A DNA stretch of 5,368 bases from Flavobacteriales bacterium (GTDB taxonomy: Bacteria; Bacteroidota; Bacteroidia; Flavobacteriales; Weeksellaceae), in NCBI GenBank assembly GCA_900770875.1, contig CAAGLV010000213.1, positions 1 to 5,368 of the forward strand. Direction: 5' to 3'. Shown piece by piece: positions 1 through 5,368 of the stretch. Position numbers and translations under genes: made by a program. Under the pieces are notes generated by a model. It made no database searches and was not told the origin of the DNA. It was given only the letters and a program-made list of their open reading frames with translations. Within the stretch, counting starts at the first letter, position 1. Every line of letters begins with the position of its first letter.

Positions 1-419
1 GTACGATTTACGGCATCTCTTAAATTTTGTTGACCTTGTAAATTGTTATCCCAAGTAGGAGAATTACTGTCTTCAAAATCAGCCATAAATGTCTTAGCAC
101 CAGAGTTTAATGCATTAATCACCATTTTGCGATCGACTGGCCCTGTAATTTCTACACGGCGATCTTGTAAATCAGCTGGTATTGGTGCTGCTACCCAATC
201 GGTATTTCTAATTTCTTTTGTACTTGACTGGAAACTTGGAAAATTTCCTAAATCAAAAAACTTTTGACGAGCTTCACGCTCCATCAATAATTCAAGTCGT
301 CTTGAATTGAACTTCTCGTGTAAAGCAAAAAGAAAATCTTTTGCTTCTGGCGTCAAAATATCAGAATAGGTATCCTGTATTTCTGGCGCTAAATAAAATT
401 GATTAATAGCAGTTTTCAT
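1..419 (-). CDS. aceB: Malate synthase A, N-terminal 139 residues (partial, runs off the left edge)
   Basis: Malate synthase condenses glyoxylate with acetyl-CoA to give malate and CoA. It is the second enzyme of the glyoxylate shunt, cytosolic, and used for growth on acetate or fatty acids. The visible part starts MKTAINQFYLAPEI and contains the family hallmarks ITGPVDRKMVINAL at residues 91-104 and AKTFMADFEDSNSPTWDN at residues 108-125, the acid-rich core strand typical of the A-type (about 530-residue) enzyme. The catalytic and Mg-binding residues further on are outside the window. The ATG at 417-419 is the only sensible start: the family N-terminus is complete from there, and an A-rich leader without a Shine-Dalgarno sequence precedes it, as is usual in Bacteroidota. 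The gene is divergent from a RamB/PrpR-like regulator. Isocitrate lyase (aceA) may follow outside the window, but that is not seen. Confidence 0.95.
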   Translation of the reverse strand, partial: MKTAINQFYLAPEIQDTYSDILTPEAKDFLFALHEKFNSRRLELLMEREARQKFFDLGNFPSFQSSTKEIRNTDWVAAPIPADLQDRRVEITGPVDRKMVINALNSGAKTFMADFEDSNSPTWDNNLQGQQNLRDAVNR

Positions 420-460
420 TAGTTTGTGTTTTTTGTGTAATTTTGGTTTTGTTGTCAGCG

Positions 461-490
461 GAAATATACTTCCAGCGAACGTTCGCTAAA
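461..490 (-). promoter_or_regulatory. Candidate aceB promoter (Bacteroidota type)
   Basis: On the minus strand, TATATTTC (plus-strand 461-468) matches the Bacteroidota -7 consensus TAnnTTTG at all but the last base. A TTTA at plus-strand 487-490 lies 18 bp upstream, where the loose -33 TTTG/TTG box is expected. Transcription would start near 455 and leave a leader of about 35 nt before the aceB ATG. The 14-bp palindrome fills the spacer between the two boxes, which fits repression by occlusion. The -33 match is weak, so this is a prediction only. Confidence 0.4.
474..487. promoter_or_regulatory. Perfect 14-bp palindrome, candidate operator between aceB and its regulator
   Basis: AGCGAACGTTCGCT is a perfect inverted repeat with no spacer, in the 114-bp space between two divergent genes. 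It is notably G+C-rich for this very AT-rich intergenic DNA. An imperfect palindrome, GGAAATATACTTCC, abuts it at 460-473, and a related half-site AGCGGAA starts at 457, 17 bp before the AGCGAAC half. XRE-type dimers usually bind such symmetric sites, and RamB/PrpR proteins are known to bind upstream of glyoxylate and methylcitrate genes. Binding by the neighbouring regulator is inferred from position. Confidence 0.55.
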
Positions 491-533
491 TTATAAAAAT
501 TCGTTGACTTTTACCAAATAATTTTTAAAAAAA

Positions 534-2030
534 ATGCAAGAAGATTATATAAAGTTAATTTTTGGATTAAAAATTAAACAGATACGAACGGCTAAAGATT
601 TATCTTTGTTTAAGTTATCTAAGATTACAGGTTTATCGAAATCGTATTTAAATGAGATAGAAAAAGGGAAAAAATATCCAAAAACTGATAAGATTATTTT
701 GCTTGCAGAAGCATTCGATGTACCTTATGATGAGTTAGTTTCATTAAAATTAGATAAAAATTTAGCTCCAGTTGCCGAAATTTTACAATCGAATTTGTTA
801 CAAGAGATTCCTTTAGAGCTTTTTGGAATTGAAGAAAGGGATTTAATTGAGATTATTTCTAATGCGCCGATGAAGGTAAATGCATTTATTTCGACCTTAA
901 TCGAAATTGGTAATAATTACAATTTAACGCGAGAATCTTTTTTCTTGGCTTCGTTACGTTCGTTTCAGGAAGCGAACGATAATTATTTTCCTGAAATTGA
1001 ATTGGCTGCAAAAAATTTTCTAAAGCAATATGTAACAGATCTTGATGGAAAGGTTATTACAGACGATTTGATGATTGAAATTTTAAAAGAAGAATACAAT
1101 TACGAAATTTTCTTTGAAGATTTTAAAACCTATAAACGTCCAGAATTAGGTAAACTGCGCTCAATTTTTATTCCAGAAAAAAAGCATTTATATATTAATA
1201 ACGATTCGGATGTCGATCAAAAACGATTTATTTTAGCAAAAGAATTAGGGTATAATTTCTTAGAATTAAAAGAGCGTTTGAATACATATTCGTGGGTTTC
1301 TTTTGAGAATTTTGATCAGTTATTAAATAATTTTTACGCTTCGTATTTTGCCGGAGCACTATTGTTGCCCGAAGACGAATTGGTTAAAAAAATGAGCGGG
1401 TTGTTTGCGAATGAAACGCATGATATTAATAATTTTTTAAAGGTTTTTGGTGGATTTACCGAATCGCCCGAAACAGTTTATCAACGAATGACGAATTTGT
1501 TGCCGAAACATTTTAATATTCGCGATTTGTTCTTTCTACGATTAACTAATAAGATTGGAACAAATAGTTATAAATTGACAAAAGAATTACATTTAAATCA
1601 GCAACAATCGCCACAAGCCAACGAAACGGATGAGCATTATTGCAGAAGATGGGTTTCTTTAAATGTTTTAAAACAATTGGAAGAATCGACAGACGAATCT
1701 GAAAATCATATTATCTCGTCGCAAGTTTCTATTTATCCTTATAATAATAATCAAAAATATTATGTGGTTTCTTCGGCAACAAAAGATCCGTTTAACCCAG
1801 ATTATTTGCGTAGTGTAACAATTGGACTTTTATATAAAAGTGCCCAACGTAAAGTGAAATTTTTAAACGATCCGTCGATTCCAATAAAAGAAGTTGCAGT
1901 TACGTGCGAAAATTGTGGAATGGAAAATTGTGCTGAACGTGTTGCTCCACCAAAACGTTTTGCAAAAGATGTGCATTCAAAACGATTAAGTGTTGTGGTA
2001 AACGAGTTTATTAAAGATAAAAGCGAATAA
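534..2030 (+). CDS. XRE-family transcriptional regulator with IrrE-like and short-chain fatty acyl-CoA regulator domains (RamB/PrpR-like)
   Basis: This is a probable cytosolic DNA-binding regulator of the divergent malate synthase gene. Residues 10-70 form an XRE helix-turn-helix (KLSKITGLSKSYLNEIEKGK, then PKTDKIILLAEAF). Residues about 175-290 look like an IrrE/ImmA-type domain (RFILAKELGY at 231-240, then YFAGALLLPEDEL), but the metal-binding HExxH reads KELGY, so protease activity is unlikely. Residues about 330-495 match the C-terminal ScfR-type domain, with YCRRW (C370), then CENCGMENCAERVAPP (C458, C461, C466). These cysteines correspond to a conserved cluster that in mycobacterial PrpR is tied to an iron-sulfur centre. 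The length of 498 residues suits the family (about 470-500). RamB and PrpR respond to acyl-CoA or carbon-source signals and control glyoxylate or methylcitrate genes. That role here is inferred from domains plus the aceB neighbour. The ATG follows an A-rich stretch with no Shine-Dalgarno sequence. Confidence 0.88.
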   Translation: MQEDYIKLIFGLKIKQIRTAKDLSLFKLSKITGLSKSYLNEIEKGKKYPKTDKIILLAEAFDVPYDELVSLKLDKNLAPVAEILQSNLLQEIPLELFGIEERDLIEIISNAPMKVNAFISTLIEIGNNYNLTRESFFLASLRSFQEANDNYFPEIELAAKNFLKQYVTDLDGKVITDDLMIEILKEEYNYEIFFEDFKTYKRPELGKLRSIFIPEKKHLYINNDSDVDQKRFILAKELGYNFLELKERLNTYSWVSFENFDQLLNNFYASYFAGALLLPEDELVKKMSGLFANETHDINNFLKVFGGFTESPETVYQRMTNLLPKHFNIRDLFFLRLTNKIGTNSYKLTKELHLNQQQSPQANETDEHYCRRWVSLNVLKQLEESTDESENHIISSQVSIYPYNNNQKYYVVSSATKDPFNPDYLRSVTIGLLYKSAQRKVKFLNDPSIPIKEVAVTCENCGMENCAERVAPPKRFAKDVHSKRLSVVVNEFIKDKSE

Positions 2031-2057
2031 AATTTAAAATAGAAGTCTTTCTCGTTG

Positions 2058-2092
2058 TTAAAAACCTTGAAATTTTTACTTCGAGTTTTTAA
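2058..2092 (+). terminator. Weak hairpin, possible terminator of the regulator gene
   Basis: TTAAAAAC (2058-2065) pairs with GTTTTTAA (2085-2092). The stem extends inward through TTGAA (2067-2071) with TTCGA (2080-2084), with one bulged C and one G-U pair, around an 8-nt loop. It starts 28 nt after the regulator stop and the downstream arm carries five T residues. The stem is A-T rich, so it is a weak terminator at best. Confidence 0.35.
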
Positions 2093-2149
2093 TTTGTAAA
2101 TTTTATGATACTTTTTACCTAATACATTCTACAAAAAAGATATTATTAT

Positions 2150-2189
2150 AGACCCGAAAGTCTTATGAAGGAGGAGGGAGGAATCTCAT
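2150..2189. repeat. Fragment of a dispersed flavobacterial noncoding repeat ('GAAGGAGGAATCTCA' type)
   Basis: GAAGGAGGAGGGAGGAATCT at 2167-2186, followed by CA, resembles the GTCATTCCGACGAAGGAGGAATCTCA sequence scattered through noncoding DNA of many Bacteroidota. This copy is altered: the CATTCCGAC half is missing and an extra GGAGGG lies inside. A short hairpin, AGAC-CCGAAA-GTCT (2150-2163), stands directly before it. The purine-rich run is strongly unlike the AT-rich surroundings. The assignment rests on recall of the motif, not on a search. Confidence 0.4.
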
Positions 2190-2295
2190 TTCTAATTTAG
2201 AACTCATCTGATGTTTTAATATTAACATTTAATAAAAAAAGATATCAATTTTAGATGAAATTGTCCGTAATAAATAACTTAAAAATAACGAAAAT

Positions 2296-2323
2296 AGAGG
2301 GCTATAAAGCACCTCTTTTTTTT
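2296..2323 (+). terminator. Rho-independent terminator
   Basis: AGAGG-GC (2296-2302) pairs with GC-A-CCTCT (2309-2316) around a TATAAA loop, with one bulged A, and eight T residues follow directly at 2316-2323. An A-rich stretch precedes the stem. It would stop plus-strand transcripts 265 nt past the regulator stop. It could also act weakly on minus-strand transcripts from the small ORF at 2346-2420. Confidence 0.75.
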
Positions 2324-2345
2324 GTTTATGTTTACTAAAACTAAA

Positions 2346-2420
2346 CTAATTTAAAATCAACCAAATACAAATAAAAATTATAATAAGACTTATGTTGAGT
2401 GAAGTTTTATTAGAAGACAT
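2346..2420 (-). CDS. Candidate small hydrophobic ORF, 24 residues (tentative)
   Basis: The frame opens MSSNKTSLNISLIIIFICIW and then ends LILN. It is a polar N-terminus followed by one hydrophobic helix long enough to span the inner membrane. Upstream on the minus strand, TACATTTT (plus-strand 2438-2445) resembles the -7 box, with a TTTG about 17 nt further up, and hairpin terminators lie on both sides. It may be a small membrane peptide such as a toxin, but a frame this short arises easily by chance in AT-rich DNA. No family is recognised. Confidence 0.2.
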   Translation of the reverse strand: MSSNKTSLNISLIIIFICIWLILN

Positions 2421-2461
2421 AATTACTTATGAAAAGAAAAATGTAGCAACTTTATAAAACA

Positions 2462-2491
2462 ACAAAAAGCAAACGTTGGTTTGCTTTTTGT
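2462..2491. terminator. Symmetric 13-bp-stem hairpin, bidirectional terminator
   Basis: ACAAAAAGCAAAC (2462-2474) and GTTTGCTTTTTGT (2479-2491) are perfectly complementary around a GTTG loop. On either strand a GCAAAC core is followed by a run of five T residues in the closing arm, so it can end transcripts from both directions. It lies 96 nt past the stop of the minus-strand gene that ends at 2587, and is the natural terminator of that operon. Confidence 0.75.
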
Positions 2492-2586
2492 GTTATTGTT
2501 ACTTGCCATACGATACAATCGTTTGGAAATAGGTTGAGATCAATAATTTCTCATAAAATATTTAATATCCTCAATTTTTAAATTAT

Positions 2587-4377
2587 TTATTGATTTCTGT
2601 TTTGATAGGAATGTCGAATTAATTCGGCCATAATATTTCCAAATAAATTCCAGTTAGCTGCTGTACCTGTTAAAATTTGTCCCGAACTAAAGGTGTTATT
2701 TAATCCTAAAATTGGTAATGTACTACCGTTACTTGTGTTAAATCGGATTGGCTTATTTTCTCCATAATTACTTCCTGTATGGTCTAAAGCACCAGCATCT
2801 GGTATTAAAAAAAATCCAGGTGTTGATGAGTATAATAAAGTTTTACGTGCAGGATAAATTGTACTTCCATTTGCTGTTTCTGGAATATCAGAAAATGCAT
2901 TTAATGTATTTCCTAATGTTGCAGGATCTACCCCAACCCAAGATTCTGTATCATCCGAGACAAAGTATAAACCAGATAAATTTCCAAAAACGCCATTTAT
3001 ATAAGGATTTGATGGTAAATTAGGTAATGTTACTGCTCTTAGTTGCGCATAGTCTGTAGTCATGGTTACATTGGTATTGTATGTTGTATCGATTATTTTT
3101 TTAACCAATGGCCCAATACGTTGTCCATTTACAACGAATACCGAACCTTTTTTATTGTTAATAAAATCGGCTAATATTGCTGCAGATTCGTCGCTTAAAG
3201 TTTGTTTAGCATCCCATGTAATTAAAATCATTCGTACTTTATATACATTGATAAATGTATTTAAATCGGATGGAGTGATGGTTTGGTTACTTGATTGATA
3301 AATTGTTGAATTGGTGCCCCAGTTATTATACGTAGAAATTAATGGCTCGATTTTAAATGTTCCAGTTGGACCAAAATTACGAGTATCAGTTAAAGCATCT
3401 CTAAATTTATTTGTAATACCAACTCCATATACAGCCATGTACGAACTTTCTTTTGGATAAATTACATCTACGTTAAATGTACATGTTGCGTTATTTACAT
3501 TTCCTAAAAAGTTAGTAGTAAATGTATAATTATTAGGGTCTCCAGGAACTAAATTTCTATCTGCAAACGCTTTAAATGTTTGATTTCCTGTATTTGTAAA
3601 AGTTCCGTTTGCTGTAAACGTAATATTAGCATCAACATTTGTTGCTGTAAATAGATAAGGGCCAGGTTGAGAGATATTTACGGTAACTGTAATTGAGTTA
3701 TCGTTATTAAAAGGCAATTTACCTGCAACATAATAATTGTTACTTGTATTTGCAACTGTTACATTTGTACACGAAACTTGTGCAAAATTATTTTGTACAA
3801 TAACAGGAATTGGTAGGTTAGTATAATCAGGATTAGCCATCAAACTTTCTGGATCCGATTTCAATCTAAAATTTAAAACATTTTCTGAAAAATTAATTGG
3901 AACTGTAGCACCATTACTAAATAATGTAATAGTTTGATTATTACCTGCTGATAAGTTTTTGTTTAATAATTTATATTGTATACCGTTATTTAAATCGGTC
4001 AAGAAATTAAAAGTTCCTTCTGCAGCAATATTTACACGTAAAGTAATTGTTTTACCCATTGTAGAACTTCCTACTTCTAATGGATCGGCATTTACAAATT
4101 CTACGAATGTAAACGATGCTAATGATGGGGCAATAACGTCAATAAATGCTTCACAATTTAACGAATATCCATTTAAAGAAATATGAATTGGTTCGTTATT
4201 TCCTTCTCTTGTTGGAGCCCCTATTGCGGGTAATTTAACGACATAAGTTCCCGCTGAAGGGAAATATCCACTTTTTTCAAAATAAATTCCTACAGCAGTT
4301 GTTCCAATAATAGAGTAACGACCTGCCTGATTAACTTCAACATTAACTTCTATATAGTTTTCGTCTATATTGTTCAC
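2587..4377 (-). CDS. C-terminal 596-residue part of a frameshifted secreted protein: Ig-like repeats plus an alpha/beta domain
   Basis: No named family is recognised. The frame can start only at a GTG (4375-4377) directly after a TAG, and it has no signal peptide, so alone it would stay in the cytosol. Three beta-sandwich-like repeats follow one another: residues 1-84 (VEVNQAGRYSI, SGYFPSAGTYVVKL, NCEAFIDVIAP), about 88-200, and about 201-307 (VSCTNVTV, VNISQPGPYLFTA, NGTFTNTGNQTFKA, CTFNVDVIYP). Residues about 311-596 form an alpha/beta domain with a GATase/ThuA-like feel (YKVRMILITWDAKQTLSDES, AAILADFINNKKGSVFVVNG), ending GNIMAELIRHSYQNRNQ. The first Ig-like repeat begins in the overlapping upstream frame (NCGNIKAAGNYKVG), so this is the distal part of that gene. 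The C-terminal tail recurs in the paralogue remnant at 5122-5280. No typical type IX secretion C-terminal domain is evident. The function is unknown, with a cell-surface or adhesive role as a guess. Confidence 0.75.
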   Translation of the reverse strand: MNNIDENYIEVNVEVNQAGRYSIIGTTAVGIYFEKSGYFPSAGTYVVKLPAIGAPTREGNNEPIHISLNGYSLNCEAFIDVIAPSLASFTFVEFVNADPLEVGSSTMGKTITLRVNIAAEGTFNFLTDLNNGIQYKLLNKNLSAGNNQTITLFSNGATVPINFSENVLNFRLKSDPESLMANPDYTNLPIPVIVQNNFAQVSCTNVTVANTSNNYYVAGKLPFNNDNSITVTVNISQPGPYLFTATNVDANITFTANGTFTNTGNQTFKAFADRNLVPGDPNNYTFTTNFLGNVNNATCTFNVDVIYPKESSYMAVYGVGITNKFRDALTDTRNFGPTGTFKIEPLISTYNNWGTNSTIYQSSNQTITPSDLNTFINVYKVRMILITWDAKQTLSDESAAILADFINNKKGSVFVVNGQRIGPLVKKIIDTTYNTNVTMTTDYAQLRAVTLPNLPSNPYINGVFGNLSGLYFVSDDTESWVGVDPATLGNTLNAFSDIPETANGSTIYPARKTLLYSSTPGFFLIPDAGALDHTGSNYGENKPIRFNTSNGSTLPILGLNNTFSSGQILTGTAANWNLFGNIMAELIRHSYQNRNQ

Positions 4378-4380
4378 CTA
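4343..4380 (-). other. Frameshift junction joining the two halves of one gene
   Basis: The 254- and 596-residue frames overlap by 35 bp, with the second frame shifted by one base. Reading AGNYKVGEQ from the first frame and then IDENYIEVNVEVNQAGRYSI from the second restores a normal Ig-like repeat, as if one extra base lay in the CAATATAGAC stretch near 4360-4370. No long homopolymer or obvious slippery site is present. It may be a real inactivating mutation or a sequencing error. Confidence 0.75.
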
Positions 4381-5107
4381 CTTTATAATTACCTGCGGCT
4401 TTTATGTTTCCACAATTAATAATATTAAACTTAGCTAAGGCATTATCACCACATAAAGAAAGCCAACCTTGTGTATTATTTTTGTAAAAATTAAAACATT
4501 TTTCGGTTCCATTCCAAATCAACATAGACGTTGTAGGGGCTAAGATGGCATCACGCTGTTGCTTGGTTAATCGAGGAATGATTAATCCTTTATCGGTTGA
4601 TTTTATTTCTAATACGGCATTAGGATCGATAGTTCCTGTTAATCCGATACCTACTTGTGCATTATGATAAATATTTTCGGTATTCGAATTTGCAAATGTA
4701 TGTGTATCGAAACTATACCAAGGCTCTACTTGTTCACCACTTAAACTTTCGTTTTTAAGTTTTTGCCAATAATTTCCATCAAAAAAATAATAACCATTAC
4801 TTTCTATATAATCTAAACTAATATGTGTATCAGATAACAAAGCATCATGTTCTTCGATATGTATTAAAGCGCCGGTTTGGACATCTTTATAATTATTAGC
4901 AATTGTATTTAAAATACGATGCTTTATACGTGGAGCTAAAATGCCAGGAGGTACTTCTGGATTAATTTGATTAATGTTTCCTAATTGGACTTCTATACTA
5001 GCATTGGGTTGATTGGTATTAACTCCTATTTGGGCATTGATAAGCGATGGAATTACCATGCATATCGATAAACTAAAACGCTTAAATAACAAACTCTTTT
5101 TAAACAT
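4343..5107 (-). CDS. N-terminal 254-residue part of the same frameshifted secreted protein
   Basis: The first 25 residues (MFKKSLLFKRFSLSICMVIP, then SLINA) are a signal peptide, with cleavage expected before QIGVNT, so the product is exported across the inner membrane. Two related modules follow: residues 27-117 (IGVNTNQPNASIEV, PPGILAPRI, NGYYFFDGNYWQKLK) and residues 152-221 (VGIGLTGTIDPNAVLEIKST, DKGLIIPRLTKQQRDAI, GWLSLCGD). These occur at the start of many large flavobacterial surface or secreted proteins of unknown function. After them comes the beginning of an Ig-like repeat, NCGNIKAAGNYKVGEQ (231-246), which then turns into YRRKLYRS and a stop. The repeat continues in the next frame, so the true C-terminus is lost. 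The gene starts 14 nt after the stop of a paralogue remnant, suggesting one operon of tandem copies before the insertion at 5281. Confidence 0.8.
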   Translation of the reverse strand: MFKKSLLFKRFSLSICMVIPSLINAQIGVNTNQPNASIEVQLGNINQINPEVPPGILAPRIKHRILNTIANNYKDVQTGALIHIEEHDALLSDTHISLDYIESNGYYFFDGNYWQKLKNESLSGEQVEPWYSFDTHTFANSNTENIYHNAQVGIGLTGTIDPNAVLEIKSTDKGLIIPRLTKQQRDAILAPTTSMLIWNGTEKCFNFYKNNTQGWLSLCGDNALAKFNIINCGNIKAAGNYKVGEQYRRKLYRS

Positions 5108-5121
5108 TGTACTTCGTTTTT

Positions 5122-5280
5122 TTAGTTAGTATTTCTATTGTTATAAGAGTGTTTAATTAGCTCAGCCATAATATTTCCAAAAAATACCCAATCTCCTACT
5201 GTTTGAGATAAAAGTTGACCTCTTGTTACTGTTCCGTTTTGTAAATCGTCAGCAAAAAGTGGACATCTAAGACCTAAAAT
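5122..5280 (-). pseudogene. 3' remnant (52 codons) of a paralogous secreted-protein gene
   Basis: The minus-strand frame reads ILGLRCPLFADDLQNG, then TVTRGQLLSQTVGDW, then VFFGNIMAELIKHSYNNRNT and a final N before a TAA at 5122-5124. It aligns end to end with the C-terminus of the 596-residue frame (PILGLNNTFSSGQIL, NLFGNIMAELIRHSYQNRNQ). The two share the identical 17-mer GCCATAATATTTCCAAA at 5165-5181 and 2627-2643. Homology stops right after the codons for ILGL: the next codon upstream (5281-5283) is an in-frame stop that belongs to the unrelated sequence to the right. Its stop is 14 nt before the next gene. The start and the rest of the gene are not in this window and may lie beyond the insertion. 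Confidence 0.8.
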
Positions 5281-5368
5281 TTAAGGTAGTGTTTTAAAAA
5301 TCATTAACTTTAATTATGGCAACATCCAAAAAACCAACTCCAGAAAAATATGTAAAAGATATTCGTCA
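5281..5368 (+). mobile_element. Left end of an insertion sequence, probably IS3 family (partial)
   Basis: The paralogue homology breaks off at 5280/5281 and is followed by a 35-nt noncoding lead (TTAAGGTAGTGTTTTAAAAA onward) and then a transposase-like start codon. That spacing between terminus and OrfA suits an IS left end. The exact terminal inverted repeat and the target duplication cannot be defined, because the right end lies outside the window. Confidence 0.6.
5316..5368 (+). CDS. Transposase OrfA, first 17 residues (partial, runs off the right edge)
   Basis: The visible residues are MATSKKPTPEKYVKDIR. The 'KPTPE-YVKDIRR' opening is familiar from IS3-family OrfA proteins, in which it stands just before the helix-turn-helix that binds the element ends. 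OrfA is normally joined to the DDE-domain OrfB by a -1 frameshift. Too little is present to name the element. The ATG is the first in frame after the presumed IS end. Confidence 0.6.
   Translation, partial: MATSKKPTPEKYVKDIR

Larger units (their letters stand above)
2031..2586. other. 556-bp noncoding region between convergent genes
   Basis: No convincing protein gene is seen. From left to right it holds a weak hairpin behind the regulator (2058-2092), a fragment of a flavobacterial dispersed repeat (2150-2189), an intrinsic terminator with eight T residues (2296-2323), a segment with a candidate 24-residue hydrophobic ORF on the minus strand (2346-2420), and a symmetric hairpin terminator (2462-2491). 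The stretches 2190-2290 and 2492-2586 are AT-rich and show nothing identifiable. The length and the mix of leftovers suggest DNA that has lost or gained segments. Confidence 0.7.

Noticed and set aside
43..267. A 74-codon open frame on the plus strand
   Set aside because: It is antisense to the well-conserved malate synthase sequence and its translation resembles no protein.
511..533. TAATTTTT at 519-526 as the -7 box of the regulator
   Set aside because: It lies only 7 nt before the ATG, and the nearest TTG (504-506) is 12 bp upstream, too close for a -33 element; the regulator promoter stays undefined.
2166..2201. An 11-codon ORF starting in the purine-rich repeat
   Set aside because: It is too short, and the run of G and A is better explained by the repeat.
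2392..2457. A 21-codon plus-strand ORF (MLSEVLLEDIITYEKKNVAT, then L) ending just before the 2462 hairpin
   Set aside because: It has no recognisable family, promoter or upstream extension (a stop lies at 2347-2349), and it overlaps the slightly better minus-strand candidate; chance is likely.
2748..4186. Three plus-strand open frames of 75-91 codons (2748-3023, 3062-3298, 3959-4186)
   Set aside because: All lie antisense within the 596-residue frame and have no family features; they are shadows of its codon pattern.
4343..4377. Programmed ribosomal frameshifting or translational coupling at the overlap
   Set aside because: No slippery heptamer or homopolymer is visible, the GTG start sits directly after a stop in mid-domain, and the second product would lack a signal peptide; a mutation or sequencing error is simpler.

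Overview
The window is AT-rich and carries the marks of a Flavobacteriia genome, probably Weeksellaceae (an Empedobacter-, Elizabethkingia- or Chryseobacterium-like organism). The signs are A-rich leaders without Shine-Dalgarno sequences, secreted proteins that open with 'QIGVNT' after signal cleavage and contain the 'LEIKSTDKGLIIPRLT' signature, and a noncoding repeat of the 'GAAGGAGGAATCTCA' type. The genus is an inference, not a demonstrated fact.

Left part (1-2030): a divergent metabolic module. The 5' part of malate synthase A (aceB) lies on the minus strand and runs off the window. A 498-residue regulator starts on the plus strand 114 bp away. The regulator has an XRE-type DNA-binding domain, an IrrE-like domain that has lost the HExxH zinc site, and a C-terminal short-chain fatty acyl-CoA regulator domain with a cysteine cluster, the RamB/PrpR architecture. 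The space between the genes holds a perfect 14-bp palindrome, AGCGAACGTTCGCT, placed inside a plausible aceB promoter. The simplest reading is a regulator that senses acyl-CoA or redox state and controls the glyoxylate shunt, and perhaps itself.

Middle (2031-2586): 556 bp without a convincing protein gene, between convergent genes. It contains a weak hairpin after the regulator, a fragment of a flavobacterial dispersed repeat, a clear intrinsic terminator, a candidate 24-residue hydrophobic small ORF on the minus strand, and a symmetric 13-bp-stem terminator serving the convergent ends.

Right part (2587-5280, minus strand): a tandem locus of large secreted proteins. A 254-residue frame with a signal peptide and two 'IGVNT/VGIG'-type modules overlaps a 596-residue frame of three Ig-like beta repeats plus a C-terminal alpha/beta domain. 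The two read as one roughly 840-residue secreted protein broken by a frameshift inside their 35-bp overlap. Just upstream of it is the last 52 codons of a paralogue, cut off exactly where a different sequence begins.

Right edge (5281-5368): the left end of an insertion sequence, with the first 17 codons of what looks like an IS3-family OrfA. This element has truncated the paralogue and probably separated the broken gene from its original upstream context.
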